Assembly (NCBI GenBank): GCA_037349315.1
Contig: JBAIAC010000042.1
Location: 8,680,001 to 8,744,000, forward strand
DNA from: Chelydra serpentina
Taxonomy: Eukaryota > Chordata > Testudines > Chelydridae
Length of the DNA stretch: 64,000 bases
Reading direction: 5' to 3'
Notes under the pieces: generated by a model
The model's input: the letters and a program-made list of their open reading frames with translations, nothing else
Databases searched by the model: none
Told to the model about the DNA's origin: nothing
In this document: positions 12,517-23,549 of the stretch, one piece after another
Position numbering within the stretch: the first letter of the stretch is position 1
Layout: the number at the start of each line of letters is the position of its first letter
Position numbers and translations under genes: made by a program

Positions 12517-12830
12517 TGATGCCACTTGCCATCTGGGTTTCAGAGAACGAGATTGCTTCACTTACTGCATCATTCATTCACTGCACCATGCTTTTCTTTG
12601 TGCATATGTCCCCAGCGCTTTCCAGGCTGTTTCTCTTTGTGGCTGTACTATGGTCTGAGAGTTTCTCTAGATATCCCGAACGATGCCTTGATGATCCCGA
12701 CTACGATGAGCTGGTGAAAATTGCAAAAAACGGGCTTGGAAAGGCAGCTCATCCAGTGAAGGTGGTCATTGTAGGGGGAGGCATAAGTGGACTCACTGCT
12801 GCCAAACTGCTCAGAGATGCTGGTCACACG
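12517..12830 (+). CDS. LAAO: LAAO copy A, exon 2 (first main coding exon)
   Basis: Acceptor aatttcag ends at 12516 and the donor gtaatt begins at 12831. The exon holds two in-frame ATGs (12519, 12606), the signal-like hydrophobic stretch, and the beta-alpha-beta FAD-binding turn ending in LLRDAGHT. It ends in phase 0. The 29 codons between the two ATGs differ from copy B at nine positions, against four in the 75 codons that follow. Confidence 0.88.
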
Positions 12831-12967
12831 GTAATTCTATGCACAGAGAGATGTCAGAGCAAGGCAGGGAGTCAGTGCTGCCTTGAGTATTTTTCATTAT
12901 TTCTTTTCTCGGTAATAAATGTTATTAGGCTAAAGAATGGTTAAAAAGAAACAAGGGGAATTCACAA

Positions 12968-13056
<89 letters not shown>

Positions 13057-16000
13057 ACTGACAAAGGAAGAAATTTTTCAAAGGCAATAATGGGACTTAG
13101 GTGCCCAACTCCCATTATATTTCAATAGGATTTAGGCTCCCTCTTCCCATTTCTGTCTTGGAATATTTCCCTGAACCTTCATTAATTTAAAGCTGGAAGA
13201 GTTACAGTAACTATTGTAAGAAATAGAAGGGGGAACAAATCCCCAAAAAGCTACATTTTCAAAATAACCCTATCCATTAGAACAGGGGTGGCCAACCTAT
13301 GGCTCCAGAGCCACATGCGGCTCTTCAGAAGTTAATATGCGGCTCCTTGTATAGGCACTGACTCCGGAGCTGGTGCCAACTTTCCAGTGTGCCAAGGAGT
13401 GTTCACTGCTCAAACCCTGGCTCTGCCACAGGCCCTGTTCCCACTCCACCCCTTCCCGCCCCCTCCCCTGAGCCTGCTATGCCCTCGCTCCTCTCCCTCT
13501 CCCCCAGAGCCTCCTATAAACCATGAAACAGCTGATCAGGAGGTGCGGGGAGGGAGGGGCAGGAGCTCATTGGCGGGGTTGCCGGTGGGCAGGAGGTGCT
13601 GGGAGAGGCTGCTGATGTATTACTGTGGCTCTTTGGCAATGTACATTGGTAAATTTTGTCTCCTTCTCAGGCTCAGGTTGGCCACCCCTGCATTAGAAAG
13701 TGACAAGTTACAGGAATATACTTTCAAATTCCAATATCTGTACATGGCATACATTCTCTCACAGAATCTAAGCATGGGAGAATTGATATGCTATTGGTAG
13801 CCTTCACTCTGCCTTCTTTTGATGTTCTTTTCATGCCACAAACAACAGGAGTGAATTTCAGCCCAGTGGAGACATACCTTTAAATGATCTTCATCCCTGT
13901 TTACAGAGGAGTCAGTGCAAGACTTATGAACTATTTAACTCCCACATAAATCCATTTGGCTTTAAGGCCGGGATGTGTGTAGAAGTCTAGGGAGTTGAAA
14001 ATCCCAGTCTAAGCTCTTTATGAACTCCGAGGACCCTGATGCTACGAAAAACTTACAGACAAAATGTTCAGACTTGGGTGCTTTAAATTAAGCAACTACA
14101 GGAAGGTTACCCAAAGCACAATGGCAGTTAGGTGCAGCACCTAACTACCATTTGTGCTTTAGAAAATCTTCCCTCTAAATCCTTATACCAGTATGTAAGG
14201 CTCAGACCTTACCCACACTACAAATTCTATTTGTATTCCAGCAGTTGCTTCCAACTAAGCCTAGTTTAGATGCAGCTTATGTTGACAGAAAAAGTTTTTT
14301 CTGTCAGTATAGTAACTCCACCTCCCCAAATGACATTAGCTATGTCAACAGAAGCACTGTTGTGTTGTCCTAGCTATGTTTACACTGGGGGTTTTGCCAG
14401 CATACTTATGTTGCCTGGAATGTGTGGTTTTTTCATACCCCTGACCAACACAACTAGGCTCACAACACCTGGGAGTGTAGAACTGTCTCTCAGATTTTTC
14501 AGAAACACTCAGAGTTGACATCACTCTCCTCCCATTGACTGCAGTGGGTGCAGTTCACCAAGACGGAGCGCTTTTGAGAATCCCACCTTAAATAAATGGG
14601 TGCAATTTTCAGAGGTACAATGTACATAATGTTAGGAACTGGTGGGGGGCAGAGATATCAGGACACTTATTTAGGTGCCTGAATGTAAATATATGGAGAT
14701 ATGCCTATCTCATAGAACTGGAAGGACCTTGAAAGGTCATTGAGTCCAGTCCCCTGTCTTCACTAGCAGGACCAAGCACTGTCCCCTAACATATTTTTTT
14801 GCCCCAGATCCCTAAATGGACCCCATAAGGCTTGAACTCACAACCCTGGGTTTAGCAAGCCAATACTCAAACCACTGAGCTATCCCTCCCCTGCAACTGT
14901 AGATTCAGTTGCCTAATTTTAGTCACCAAGGTTTTAAAGTTTTGACCTTCGCACCTAAAATTCCACAGGTGCCACATAAGTGAGTGGAAATGATGTTCCA
15001 TGCTTGTTCCTAGGTTACAGTTCTGGAAACAAGTGGTCGTGTGGGAGGACGAATCAGGACCTATCGAGATGAGAAACAAGGTTGGTACGTGGAGTTGGGA
15101 GCCATGCGTTTGCCAAGCACCCACAGGTAATACGTTTTTCACTCCTCAGCCATGTAAGTTGTTTGGTAAAGGAACAGCCCAATTTTGCAGAATTCTGGAA
15201 TGGTTAGGGATGAGATCAAACATCCTGAAAGAACTTGCTGTCAGATGTAATATTTCCTGCCATGACTAATCTCATCGACCTGGGTGGGATCTGGCCAGTA
15301 GTAAACAAAGCACTCAACAATAAGTATTTTCAGGATTAGGACCTAATTATGGAATTGATTATTAGTGAGAGTATGATTGAATTTCCATGAAACGAACAGA
15401 AAAACTCCCATTGACCTTTATGGAAGTTGTATCAAGCCCGGAGTCAGAATAAAGCCAGACAAAAGATATTTGCTGTTCATTAGCCAAAATTATTTAAACT
15501 GAATTGCACTGTTTCATAAAACACTTTACCCAATGGTTTTGAGAGGAAGTATATGAACAAGAATAGAATAGAATATTTTTTCAGTACAATTATATGAAAC
15601 AAAATCTTATTAAAAAAACAAACACAAAAACCAGTACCATTAAATATACCCTAACTTCAAAGGAAACTACCATGAACTCAAACTACAATTTAGAAGCAGA
15701 ACAGCCTGATGGGATTATTATATACAACAGCTTTAGTTACCAGCTAATGGGCCAAACACTCAGCTACTACATACCAGGTAACTCCATTTCAGTCCATGGA
15801 ACTATATCAGTTTACACTAGGATCAGAATCTATCAATTGATCTGTCTAGCTATCATCTATGTATCATATTCCTACAGTATTAAGAACATCTGTTGGAGTC
15901 AGGAAGTTTCAGGAAGGGAACAAGACAAATCACATATTAACCTTACTATTTTTATAGCCAGATGAGCATATAACTTGTTTTCATATTTTTTGACTCTCCC

Positions 16001-19000
16001 CTTTCTTTCTTTTGCAGTATTGTTCGTGGATTTATTAGGCAATTTGACCTTAAGCTAAACAAGTTCTCTCAGACGGATGACAATGCCTGGTATTTGGTTA
16101 ATAGTGTCAGGACAACAGCTGGGAATGTCAAACAGAACCCTGATATCTTGAATTATACTCTGGCTCCCTCAGAGAAAGGCAAATCTGCTAAGGAACTTTA
16201 TGTAGGAATTCTGCAGAAGGTAGGTGTATTGGTCGATTGTATAAAGAATCTCCCCCTCTCTTTTCCCAGCACACCCCTTCTCAACACCATGCCAATCCAA
16301 AATACATCCTGTGTACGGGGAATCTTAGACTGCTGCCTTAATATAGCTATCACTCCCCTTGCTGTGGCATGAAGGAGATTTAGCAGGGCAGATTATCTGG
16401 CTCTGGTTCTCCTTTTACTTTCACATGTGAATCAGGAGTAACTCCATGTAATCTCTCCCCCCCACCCCTACCCCCACCCCCACCCCCAGACCTGTGGGTG
16501 CTCAGCACCTCTGAAAAGAAACACCCCTTTTAGTTTCCTAAACAGAGAATTTGGCATGAAATCCTGCTATTGGATGACAGCAGGGCTGGAGACTATGCCA
16601 TGCAACTCAGTTACATTCAAGGGGGTTTCATGGCTACACAGAGGAATTAGAGTCTAGTAGATAGGGCACTGCAGTAGGACTCAAGAGATTTGGGTTCAGT
16701 TGCTGCCATAGCTATGTGCTCTGTAAAATGGAGCTGATTCTTCCCTTCCACAAAGGAGTATTTTGGGAATAAAATCCATCAGTGATTATGAAGCCTGCAG
16801 ATATCATGCAAGTACCTAGCTAGTTAGATAGGAGAACAGAATTTGGTCCAGTGTTATTATGAACATATTTCTCTTTATGTCTATTCATGTTTCCATGCAT
16901 GGTTCCAACACAGGTCATAGAGAACTTCCAGAGCCCAGGTTGTAAAGAGTTGCTGGATCGGTATGACTCCTTTTCCACCAAGGTAATGGATATGGGCCTT
17001 TGAGTACATTTAAATCCAAACGTTTATGGAAAGTCTGAAATAATTGCTCTGAGAGAGGTGTAAAATGCACCTATTTATCCTGATGAAACTTAATGATGCC
17101 ACTTTCCTGTCGAGGTTGTCCTTTATTCAAAGCACCAATAAAGGAATGAGGGAAAACATCTTATTATGAACCTCTGCACAGTCTATTGGGATTGGCTTCT
17201 CCTTTTGGCAGCCTCAGTGGGCAGGGTTTTGTTTGTGGCCAAGATTATGGAACATAAAGGACTTAGCGCCTGAAATTTCATATTTCCTTCAATTATTATT
17301 TTAATATTGTTATGCTGGAAGGTGGTAATGGCGGTCATCAAACATATCTTTAGTCAATAGGTTAGCCACAGACCTGGTTAAAGTCAATGGGTGTGCTAAA
17401 CACAATTCATTCAGGTTAAATGGAAGAAGCAATTAAGTTCCTTTCTGGAGTAAGATAGCTGGAGACAGTGGAAACCACTGCTCAAGGCACTATCAGGCTG
17501 CATGGGTAACCCAATCATAAGCTAAACTGTGGGGGTTGATTGCAGAGGTTAGGTGGTTGGTTGTTTGCAGCTCTGTCTGTGTGTGAGAGTGGGAGAAAAC
17601 CAGGAGAAAGAGAGAATGGCCGTGGTTAACATTGCCCTTTGAGGAAAACAAAGTATAGAGCTTTTTTTGGTCACAGCAGTTGGTGGAAACAAGGACTTGG
17701 ATTTTTGAGAAGGGACATTGCCTCCTGTTGATTGTTTCTACTGTGTTCAGGGAAACAGGACTTTGTGTCCATTCTTTTTAAATAGACAGGATTGCACCAA
17801 AGAAAGACCTGACTCACATCCTCAATCTCTCCTTCAAACAGAAAGAACCAGGCAAGGCCTTGGATATAGGCAATGCTTCAGACCAAAAAGGTGTAACAAT
17901 ATCATAACCATATAAAACTTGAAAATAACCCTTTATCTTCTCCTTCCTCATGAAAGTCGAACCTTTCACCAATGGTACCTCCATAAATGTGCTTCTTCTG
18001 CCTAAATAGAGAAAAACTTTACTCACTTTCCTCCCCTCCTAGGAGTACTTGATTAAAGAAGGGAAATTGAGCCAGGGGGCTGTACAGATGATCGGAGACT
18101 TGATGAATGAGGATGCTGGATTCCACATGTCATTTCTTAACTCTCTCATGGAGTTTAATATCTTCTCTCATGAAGACGGGTGAGAAAAGAATGTACTGAA
18201 ATTGCAAGGTTTTGGAGGCGTGTCTGTATCTTTTCATTCTACGTGTGTGTACTTTACCTAGGACAATGGGGCCCTTGTTTGTTGGCCTCTAGGGGTATGT
18301 CTACATTGCCAGTGGGCTGCCCATGGCAGTGAGTCCTTGGCCAGATGGAGAAACTTGGTAGTGGGGATTTTACTCGCACTGTATAAATAGCTGTGTAGAC
18401 AGCGCTCTGAACTTGCGGCTTGGGCTGGAGCTCCAGCTCTGTAGCCTAGGGAGACGGGTGGGCTTGAGAGCCCGAGTTCCAGTCCAAGCCATAACTTGAA
18501 AGCATTGTCTACACAGCTATTTGCACAGCGCTACTGAGTCTCTCGACCGGGCTGGGAGTCTTGCTGTGACAGGCAGGGTAGATGTACCCTTTGTGGGACT
18601 ACAATGCAAGTAAATATATACATAAAAATATCCTCCTTCTTGCAGTTGAGAGGGGAAGAGGCAGACATTCCAGCTTACTAACAGGAAACACCCCTTGGCA
18701 CTCGCTGTCATCGAATGGGTCATATTGTCAGCAATATAGTCCTTGATTCCTTAATCTGGGCCATAATTTCAACTCACCCTATGCAGCGCAATCCGAATTC
18801 CCCAGTATTGGCTGAAATGTAGCTACAGGCCCCAGGTCTGTGTGTCACTTCAGCCTCAGTTCCCCCTTCTGTAAAATGACAATAATAAACTTTTTTTGGT
18901 CTGTCTTGTCTAGCTGCAGTGTAATCTCTTTGAGGCAGGGTCTGTCTCAGACACAGACCCTACCTCAAAAGGGGCCCCACTTTACTGTTGTCCCTAAAAG

Positions 19001-19920
19001 CAATCGTGATACCGCTACTAATGTAATTCTTTCCCCTATCACTTCCTGTTTCTTTCAGTTTTGATGAGATCACAGGGGGATTCGATCAATTGCCCCAGGC
19101 TTTCCACCAGTCTATGCCTGGAGTTGTCCAGCTGAACTGCACAGTAAAACAAATAATATTCAATAGTAACAAGGTCCTAGTATTCTACCGTGATGCACAC
19201 GACACATGTAGCCCCCACTCAGTGACGGCTGACTATGTCCTTGTCACGGCCACAGCAAAAGCCACGAGACATATCAAATTTATGCCACCGCTTTCCTCCA
19301 GTAAGACCCATGCCCTGCGCTCCATTCACTATGCCACCGCCACCAAGGTTGCCTTGGCCTGCACTGAAAAGTTCTGGGAGAAGGACGGGATTCAAGGTGG
19401 GCCATCAGTCACAGATCGCCCTTCCAGATTCATCTACTATCCCAACCACAACTTCTCTGGTGGGGTGGGGGTGATTGTGGCTTCCTACACGTGGAACGAC
19501 GATGCTGAATTCTTTCTTCCCCTGAGTGACGAGAAGTGCATCGATGTGGTGCTGGAGGACCTGGCAGAAATCCACAACATATCTAAGGACTATCTCCAGT
19601 TCATCTGTGATAAACACATGATACAGAGATGGAACCTGGACAAACATTCCATGGGAGCATTTGCCTCGTTCACCCCCTACCAGTTTTCTGACTATTCCAA
19701 GCCTTTGTTTCAGAACGAAGGGAGGGTCCACTTTGCAGGAGAACACACAGCTCAGCCTCACGCCTGGATCGACACCGCTATGAAATCTGCTGTGAGAGCA
19801 GCAAGGAACATCCACAGGGATAGCTATCCATCGTCGGGGCAACCTCCGCTGCAGAAGCAGCCAGAACAACAAGAGCAGGAGCAGGAAGGGGTTGACTGGG
19901 TTCAAAAAGTTGAACTTTAA
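12606..19920 (+). CDS. LAAO: L-amino-acid oxidase, copy A (six coding exons)
   Basis: Secreted FAD-dependent L-amino-acid oxidase (family known to convert an L-amino acid to keto acid, ammonia and hydrogen peroxide). Coding exons 12606-12830, 15014-15126, 16018-16219, 16914-16982, 18043-18179 and 19059-19920 join in phase through GT-AG introns to about 535 residues. Seen: a hydrophobic signal-like segment right after the chosen Met, dinucleotide-binding GGGISG at residues 57-62, GRVGGR at 83-88, MRLP at 106-109 (substrate-carboxylate Arg, by family knowledge), a C-terminal FAD motif [10 protein letters not shown] at 474-483, sequons at N275, N380 and N422, and a Gln/Glu-rich tail. Length fits vertebrate LAAO/IL4I1 proteins. 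Start 12606 is preferred because sequence upstream of it diverges strongly between copies; ATGs at 12519 or, spliced, 11658 are in frame and would give 564 or 569 residues. Odd: residue 484 is Ala where copy B has Gly. LAO1-like versus IL4I1-like orthology is undecided. Confidence 0.93.
12971..13057 (+). repeat. (GAAA)n microsatellite in LAAO copy A intron
   Basis: Near-perfect gaaa units over about 87 bp. The other arm has the complementary (CTTT)n, much shorter, at 40718-40750, so the site predates the duplication and changed length since. Confidence 0.95.
13283..13690. mobile_element. hAT-type MITE in LAAO copy A intron
   Basis: Perfect 16-bp terminal inverted repeats caggggtggccaacct and aggttggccacccctg with a perfect 8-bp target duplication cattagaa (13275-13282, 13691-13698). 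Interior is noncoding. Confidence 0.93.
14691..14893 (-). mobile_element. Cry-type SINE
   Basis: On the minus strand: a tRNA-like head with A box (tagctcagtggtttgagt) and B box region (gggttgtgagttcaagcc), then a CR1/LINE-like tail. The other arm has the uninterrupted target (gcctgaatgtagattcagt, minus strand, near 38870-38885), so this copy inserted after the duplication or was lost there. Confidence 0.85.
15014..15126 (+). CDS. LAAO: LAAO copy A, exon 3
   Basis: 113 bp between acceptor ttcctag (to 15013) and donor gtaata (15127). It encodes [19 protein letters not shown] at its start, with the GG motif of flavin amine oxidases, and the MRLP segment with the substrate-carboxylate arginine. 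It leaves phase 2, completed by the first base of the next exon. Confidence 0.92.
16018..16219 (+). CDS. LAAO: LAAO copy A, exon 4
   Basis: 202 bp after a pyrimidine-rich acceptor ending tttgcag at 16017; donor gtaggt at 16220. It encodes the helical segment that begins [13 protein letters not shown] and contains DNAWYLVN. Six of about 68 residues differ from copy B, more than in exons 6-7. Confidence 0.92.
16455..16492 (+). repeat. C-rich (CCCCCA)n stretch
   Basis: cccccaccccta followed by repeats of cccccaccccca in LAAO copy A intron; the other arm lacks it. Confidence 0.8.
16914..16982 (+). CDS. LAAO: LAAO copy A, exon 5
   Basis: A short 69-bp, phase 0-0 exon between acceptor acacag (to 16913) and donor gtaatg (16983). 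It encodes 23 residues ending [11 protein letters not shown]. Five of the first 13 residues differ from copy B, the densest cluster of replacements in the gene. Confidence 0.9.
18043..18179 (+). CDS. LAAO: LAAO copy A, exon 6
   Basis: 137 bp between acceptor ctcctag (to 18042) and donor gtgaga (18180). It encodes [20 protein letters not shown] at its start; the translated product is identical to that of copy B. The last codon is split 2+1 with the terminal exon. Confidence 0.92.
18295..18530. repeat. MITE-like repeat in LAAO copy A intron
   Basis: Begins ggggtatgtctacattgcc and includes inverted blocks around cagctatttgcacagcgct and gtataaatagctgtgtagac. Shared with 34540-34840 in the other arm, so it predates the gene duplication. 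Ends not defined. Confidence 0.5.
19059..19920 (+). CDS. LAAO: LAAO copy A, terminal exon
   Basis: An 862-bp terminal coding exon after acceptor tttctttcag (to 19058), ending in TAA at 19918-19920. It carries the substrate domain, the FAD C-terminal motif [10 protein letters not shown], the HAWID variant (HGWID in copy B), three N-glycosylation sequons, and a tail rich in Gln and Glu. Eight replacements separate it from copy B. Confidence 0.94.
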
Positions 19921-20275
19921 TTGCTTTATGGGTGTTTAAGGAAGGCACAACTGCACCGGACACTGAGGAGGGAATTAGAAACTGCACTTCTAATCTCCTT
20001 CACGGGGACAGATCCTCAACTGGTGTAAATTGGTGTATTTCCATTGAAGTCAATAGAGCTAAACCACTCAACACCAGTAGAGGATCTGGCTCCAAATCCG
20101 GTGTATGTAAACTGAGATTGTTCTGTCTCCTTTGAAATATTAAATAGAACTACTAGAGTATAGGAACATCCATAGAAATCACTGGTTTCATTAATCAAAA
20201 TCATTATTGATCAAATACAAAGCACTAACCTGTTCTTTATAAATAGAAAAAATAATTGTTCTGTAGCATCCTATC

Positions 20276-20281
20276 AATAAA
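20276..20281 (+). terminator. polyA signal of LAAO copy A
   Basis: aataaa, 356 bp after the stop codon, is the last shared element of the 3' UTR-like block. The mirror signal in copy B is at 32820-32825; both pairs of coordinates sum to 53,101, so no net indel separates stop from polyA in the two genes. Confidence 0.75.
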
Positions 20282-20699
20282 GGAATAGATGGAAATAATC
20301 CAATATTGCTTTTATTTTCTTCATTAGTGTGAAATAAGCTGTTTCTCTGCCACTGCGGGATTTGTTTTGTTCATCCTGAAACTGGGCATGTAATTTGGCC
20401 ACTCATCCTCTCGTGGAATAGTATTTCACTCTGGGCCTGATTCTACCACACTTCCTTATCTTATGTAATATCTAAGTCCTGGTCTGCTCTAGAAAATTAG
20501 GTCATCATAACTAAATCACTCAGGCATGTGAAAAAGCCACACTCCTGATGGGCCTAGTTAAAGTGACCCAAGTCCCTGCATAGACAGCACTAGGGCGACT
20601 GAGGAATTCTTCTGTTGACCTAGCTACCACTTCACAGGGAGGGGGTTAATCTACATTGATGGGAGAATCCCTCCATTTGGCATAAATCATGTCTACAGA

Positions 20700-22058
20700 T
20701 GTTATACCAATAAAATAAAAACCAGCAGGATCTTATTAGAGGGAATAAGACAAAATGTCACATTTATTGTGAATACAAAAAAACCATAGTAAGGAGTCAG
20801 TTATAGCTATAACATTTCATTCAGTTTCACATTCATTCACACACACACTCAGGTTCTGCAAATTTGTTAGAGTTACCAGTCTAGAGGTTGCTCATGCCAA
20901 GTCAGTAGCGTAGCCACGGAGGGAGTAGGGGGAGCGGCCGCTCCCCCTGTGAGGAGAAGCGGCGCTAAGGCTCCGCCCGAGCCTGGCTGCAGGAGCTGGG
21001 CTTGGGGGGCGCTTTAAAGGGCCTTTTAAAGCACACCCCGCAGCCCCGCTGCCGGAGCCGGGCGGGGGGGGGGGGGATTTAAAAAGCCGGCGGCTCCTGC
21101 CGCTGCGGGGAGCCACTGGCCCTTTACAGCGCTCCCCCGCCCCCCAGCCCCGCTGCCAGAGCTGGGCTCGGGCGGGAATTTAAAAGGCCCGGGTGCTCCG
21201 CAGCAGCTGGAGCCCCGGACCCTTTAAAGGGCTGCCGGGTGAGTACAGGGGGAGCGGGGAGGCGCCTTTTTATAGCGCCGCTCCCCCTGTGCTCTAAACC
21301 TGGCTATGCCACTGTGCCAAGTTACTGGCCAGGTAACTTGGGCATGAGGGTGGAGCCGAGTCTTTGTGAGATGCACATCCGATGATCCTGGAGGGTAGTA
21401 GCAGAACCAGACTCAAAGTTTTCAGTCTTTTTGGTCCTGTTCTTATAGGGATTTATTCCTATGCCAGTCTATGGGAACTGCTTCATCATGCTATTTCTGA
21501 ATCAATCAGCAGATGGCACATTCCTGATGGCTGCGTGCTGTCAGATGTTACCTTGTTTTTCCCATCCTTGAGGTTGTTGGGTGGATTCCAGTCTGCCCTC
21601 CGAGGGTCATCTGATTGTCTCCGCCTTGCACATTCTTCAGCCGATCGGTACTGAACTCCTAGTCTGGCACCTCCCTGATCATTCATTCATTATCTGCACC
21701 AAGCATCCATCCACATACATCCTCTATTACAATTGTTATTTCGCTGTCTCTCCTGATGTTAACAACTCTCGGGGTGTTACAAATTTACTTACATCTAACA
21801 TCCATAACAAAACAAGATAAAAACTACAAAGGGTGGGAGTCTCTATGTGCTTTCTGTTGTTACAAAGCATTACTTTGAGTCCCTCTCTGTCTTAGATGTA
21901 CTAACACAATTAGCAGCTTGCAAGTTTCACACAGAGAGGGGGAGAAACAGAAAACAAGAGACCTCTTAATTAGCAATGCCCTGGAATTTAAACTATGTGG
22001 CTTGTGATTTTAATACAAACCTTCTTTAATATGACAGACCTTCTTTAATATACCAACA
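20700..22058 (-). mobile_element. Solo LTR, interrupted by a hAT MITE
   Basis: Starts tgttatacc and ends accaaca, with a 4-bp target duplication caga (20696-20699, 22059-22062). The other arm preserves the empty site (tctacagagaagagc, minus strand, around 32392-32406). On the minus strand an aataaa about 80 bp before the end suggests that orientation. No gag, pol or env between or beside it. A 4-bp duplication fits ERV1 or Gypsy-type LTRs; the class is not settled. A related 80-bp fragment is at 23466-23545. Confidence 0.82.
20903..21314. mobile_element. hAT-type MITE nested in the LTR
   Basis: Ends cagtagcgtagccacgg and cctggctatgccactg; perfect 8-bp target duplication tgccaagt (20895-20902, 21315-21322). 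Same family as 9485-9927, with the GC-rich tttaaag array in the opposite orientation. Confidence 0.9.
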
Positions 22059-22159
22059 CAGAGAATAGCTACAGAGATGTCGCTGTAGCATTTCAAGGGC
22101 AGACAAGACATTTTCTGATTAGCCCCTAGGATACAAGTATGATCAGTTACTCACATAGA

Positions 22160-22445
22160 GCATAAGAATGGCCATACTGGGTCAGACCACAGATCCATCT
22201 AGCCCAGTATCCTGCCTTCCAACAGTGGCCAATGCCAGGTGCTCCAGAGGGAATGAACAGAATAGGTAATCATCAAGTGATACACCCCCTGTCACCCATT
22301 CCCAACTTCTGGCAAACAGAGGCTAGGGACACCATCTCTGCCCATCCTGACTAATAGCCATTGACGGGACCTATCCTCCATTAATTTATCTAGTTCTTTT
22401 TTGAACCCTGTTATAGTCTTGGCCTTCACAAAATTTATTGGACAA
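22160..22445 (-). mobile_element. CR1 3' end fragment
   Basis: Contains ggccatactgggtcagacc and the cagtggccaatgccaggtgc block, the reverse complement of the CR1 3' region seen at 6510-6775. Confidence 0.85.
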
Positions 22446-23361
22446 TGGGATGTTCTGATAACAGGCTTCCTCAAAAATTGTTCTCAAAAATCTCAAATTG
22501 TTAAAGAATTTAGAACAATCAGGAGATAATACAGCAAAATAGTCCCAATCCCAATCCTTGGGGGATCAGATCTGGGCTTTAACACAGATATCAGAAACAC
22601 ACATTTGATACTTTGTACACTATCTTTAGGAGAGATAAATAAAACCTCCTTACTTTCTCTGACACACTCTTTGTTACTGCCATTGTCTGCTCTATTTTAG
22701 TGAATTGTTTAGTAAATACTAAAAACTTATTTATGTAACTTTAACATAAACAATTAAGGTTTTTTTTCTCTTTTATTAAGAAGGGGGAATTTATTTTCTA
22801 ATTATTTTAGCATTTATGTTTACTGATCACAATCATGTACGTGACTCACTAACATTTAACTCAATCATTACTATTAGTATCAGACTTGGAACTGTATTTA
22901 TTTTCATACAAATTTTAAGCTATTTTATAGATATAACTAAAAGTCCAATTTGAAAATAAGCAACCTTCATCTGTCCAGTGTCTAAAATTATGCGTTTAAC
23001 TAATTTATTTTTAAACCGGCATTGCTAAGGTCTGTATAAGCTAAATTTACATTCTAGAAGGATACTATTAGTTGATTGTACCATTTTAAATAGTAAATGA
23101 CAAAGCACAATATGGTAATAAAAGTAATAATGATAATTACTCCAGACAGGACAGGTTAAGCATTTTAGAACTCACTACTCAAAGAATTAAATTTAAGCAT
23201 AAGAGAGAAATAAAATGATGAAATGCACAGACTAGTCAAAAACTAAAATAACAGCACTGTGATCCTCAACGAACTTTGAAAGAATAAAATTACAGAGAAT
23301 ATATGTGCCTTGTGCATTGCAACAGGAAGTACCAGGAAGTAACAACAAAAATAACAATACA
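22446..23361. other. AT-rich unassigned sequence
   Basis: AT-rich, no coherent ORF. Absent from the matching place in arm B, so it is part of an insertion in arm A or a deletion in B. Confidence 0.4.
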
Positions 23362-23465
23362 AGTGTGTGTGAGAGGGAGATTGTGTGTGTTGGGGGGACT
23401 GTGTGAGGGAGACTGTGCGTGTGTGTTGGGGGGAGTGTGTGTGTGAGAGTGTGTGAGTGTGAGAG
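23362..23465 (+). repeat. TG-rich simple repeat
   Basis: Irregular gtgtgtgagaggg and ttggggggactgtgtgaggg units; reverse-complement match to 32260-32335, hence part of the inverted duplication. Confidence 0.85.
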
Positions 23466-23545
23466 GGTGGTAGCAGAACCAGACTCAAAGTTCTCAGTCT
23501 TTTTGGTCCTGTTCTTATAGGGATTTATTCCTATGACAGTCTATG
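23466..23545 (-). mobile_element. LTR fragment
   Basis: 80 bp (agcagaaccagactcaaag through ttattcctatgacagtctatggga) nearly identical to 21395-21478 inside the solo LTR. Confidence 0.75.
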
Positions 23546-23549
23546 GGAC

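Larger units (their letters stand above)
11340..20699. repeat. Inverted-repeat arm A carrying LAAO copy A
   Basis: Aligns by eye in reverse complement with the arm at 32402-44350: promoter, all exons, introns, 3' UTR and 0.4 kb of 3' flank. From exon 7 (19059) to 20699 the coordinate sum with the partner is constantly 53,101. Further shared pieces lie beyond an LTR insertion, at about 22059-22130 and 23362-23465. Introns hold a (GAAA)n run, a hAT MITE and a SINE not shared with the other arm. Confidence 0.9.

Noticed and set aside
12930..13128. Lys-Glu-Arg-Lys and Phe-Leu-Ser repeat frames
   Set aside because: Products of the (GAAA)n microsatellite.
19405..19905. 166-residue antisense frame within the LAAO terminal exon, mirrored at 33196-33696
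   Set aside because: Shadow of the real coding strand; exon structure and conserved motifs support only the sense frame.
19932..20135. 67-residue frame downstream of LAAO, identical in both copies
   Set aside because: Lies in the 3' UTR and is identical because the DNA is near-identical; no start context or family resemblance.
20700..22058. Complete endogenous retrovirus
   Set aside because: Only LTR-like sequence with a target duplication; no gag, pol or env translation nearby.
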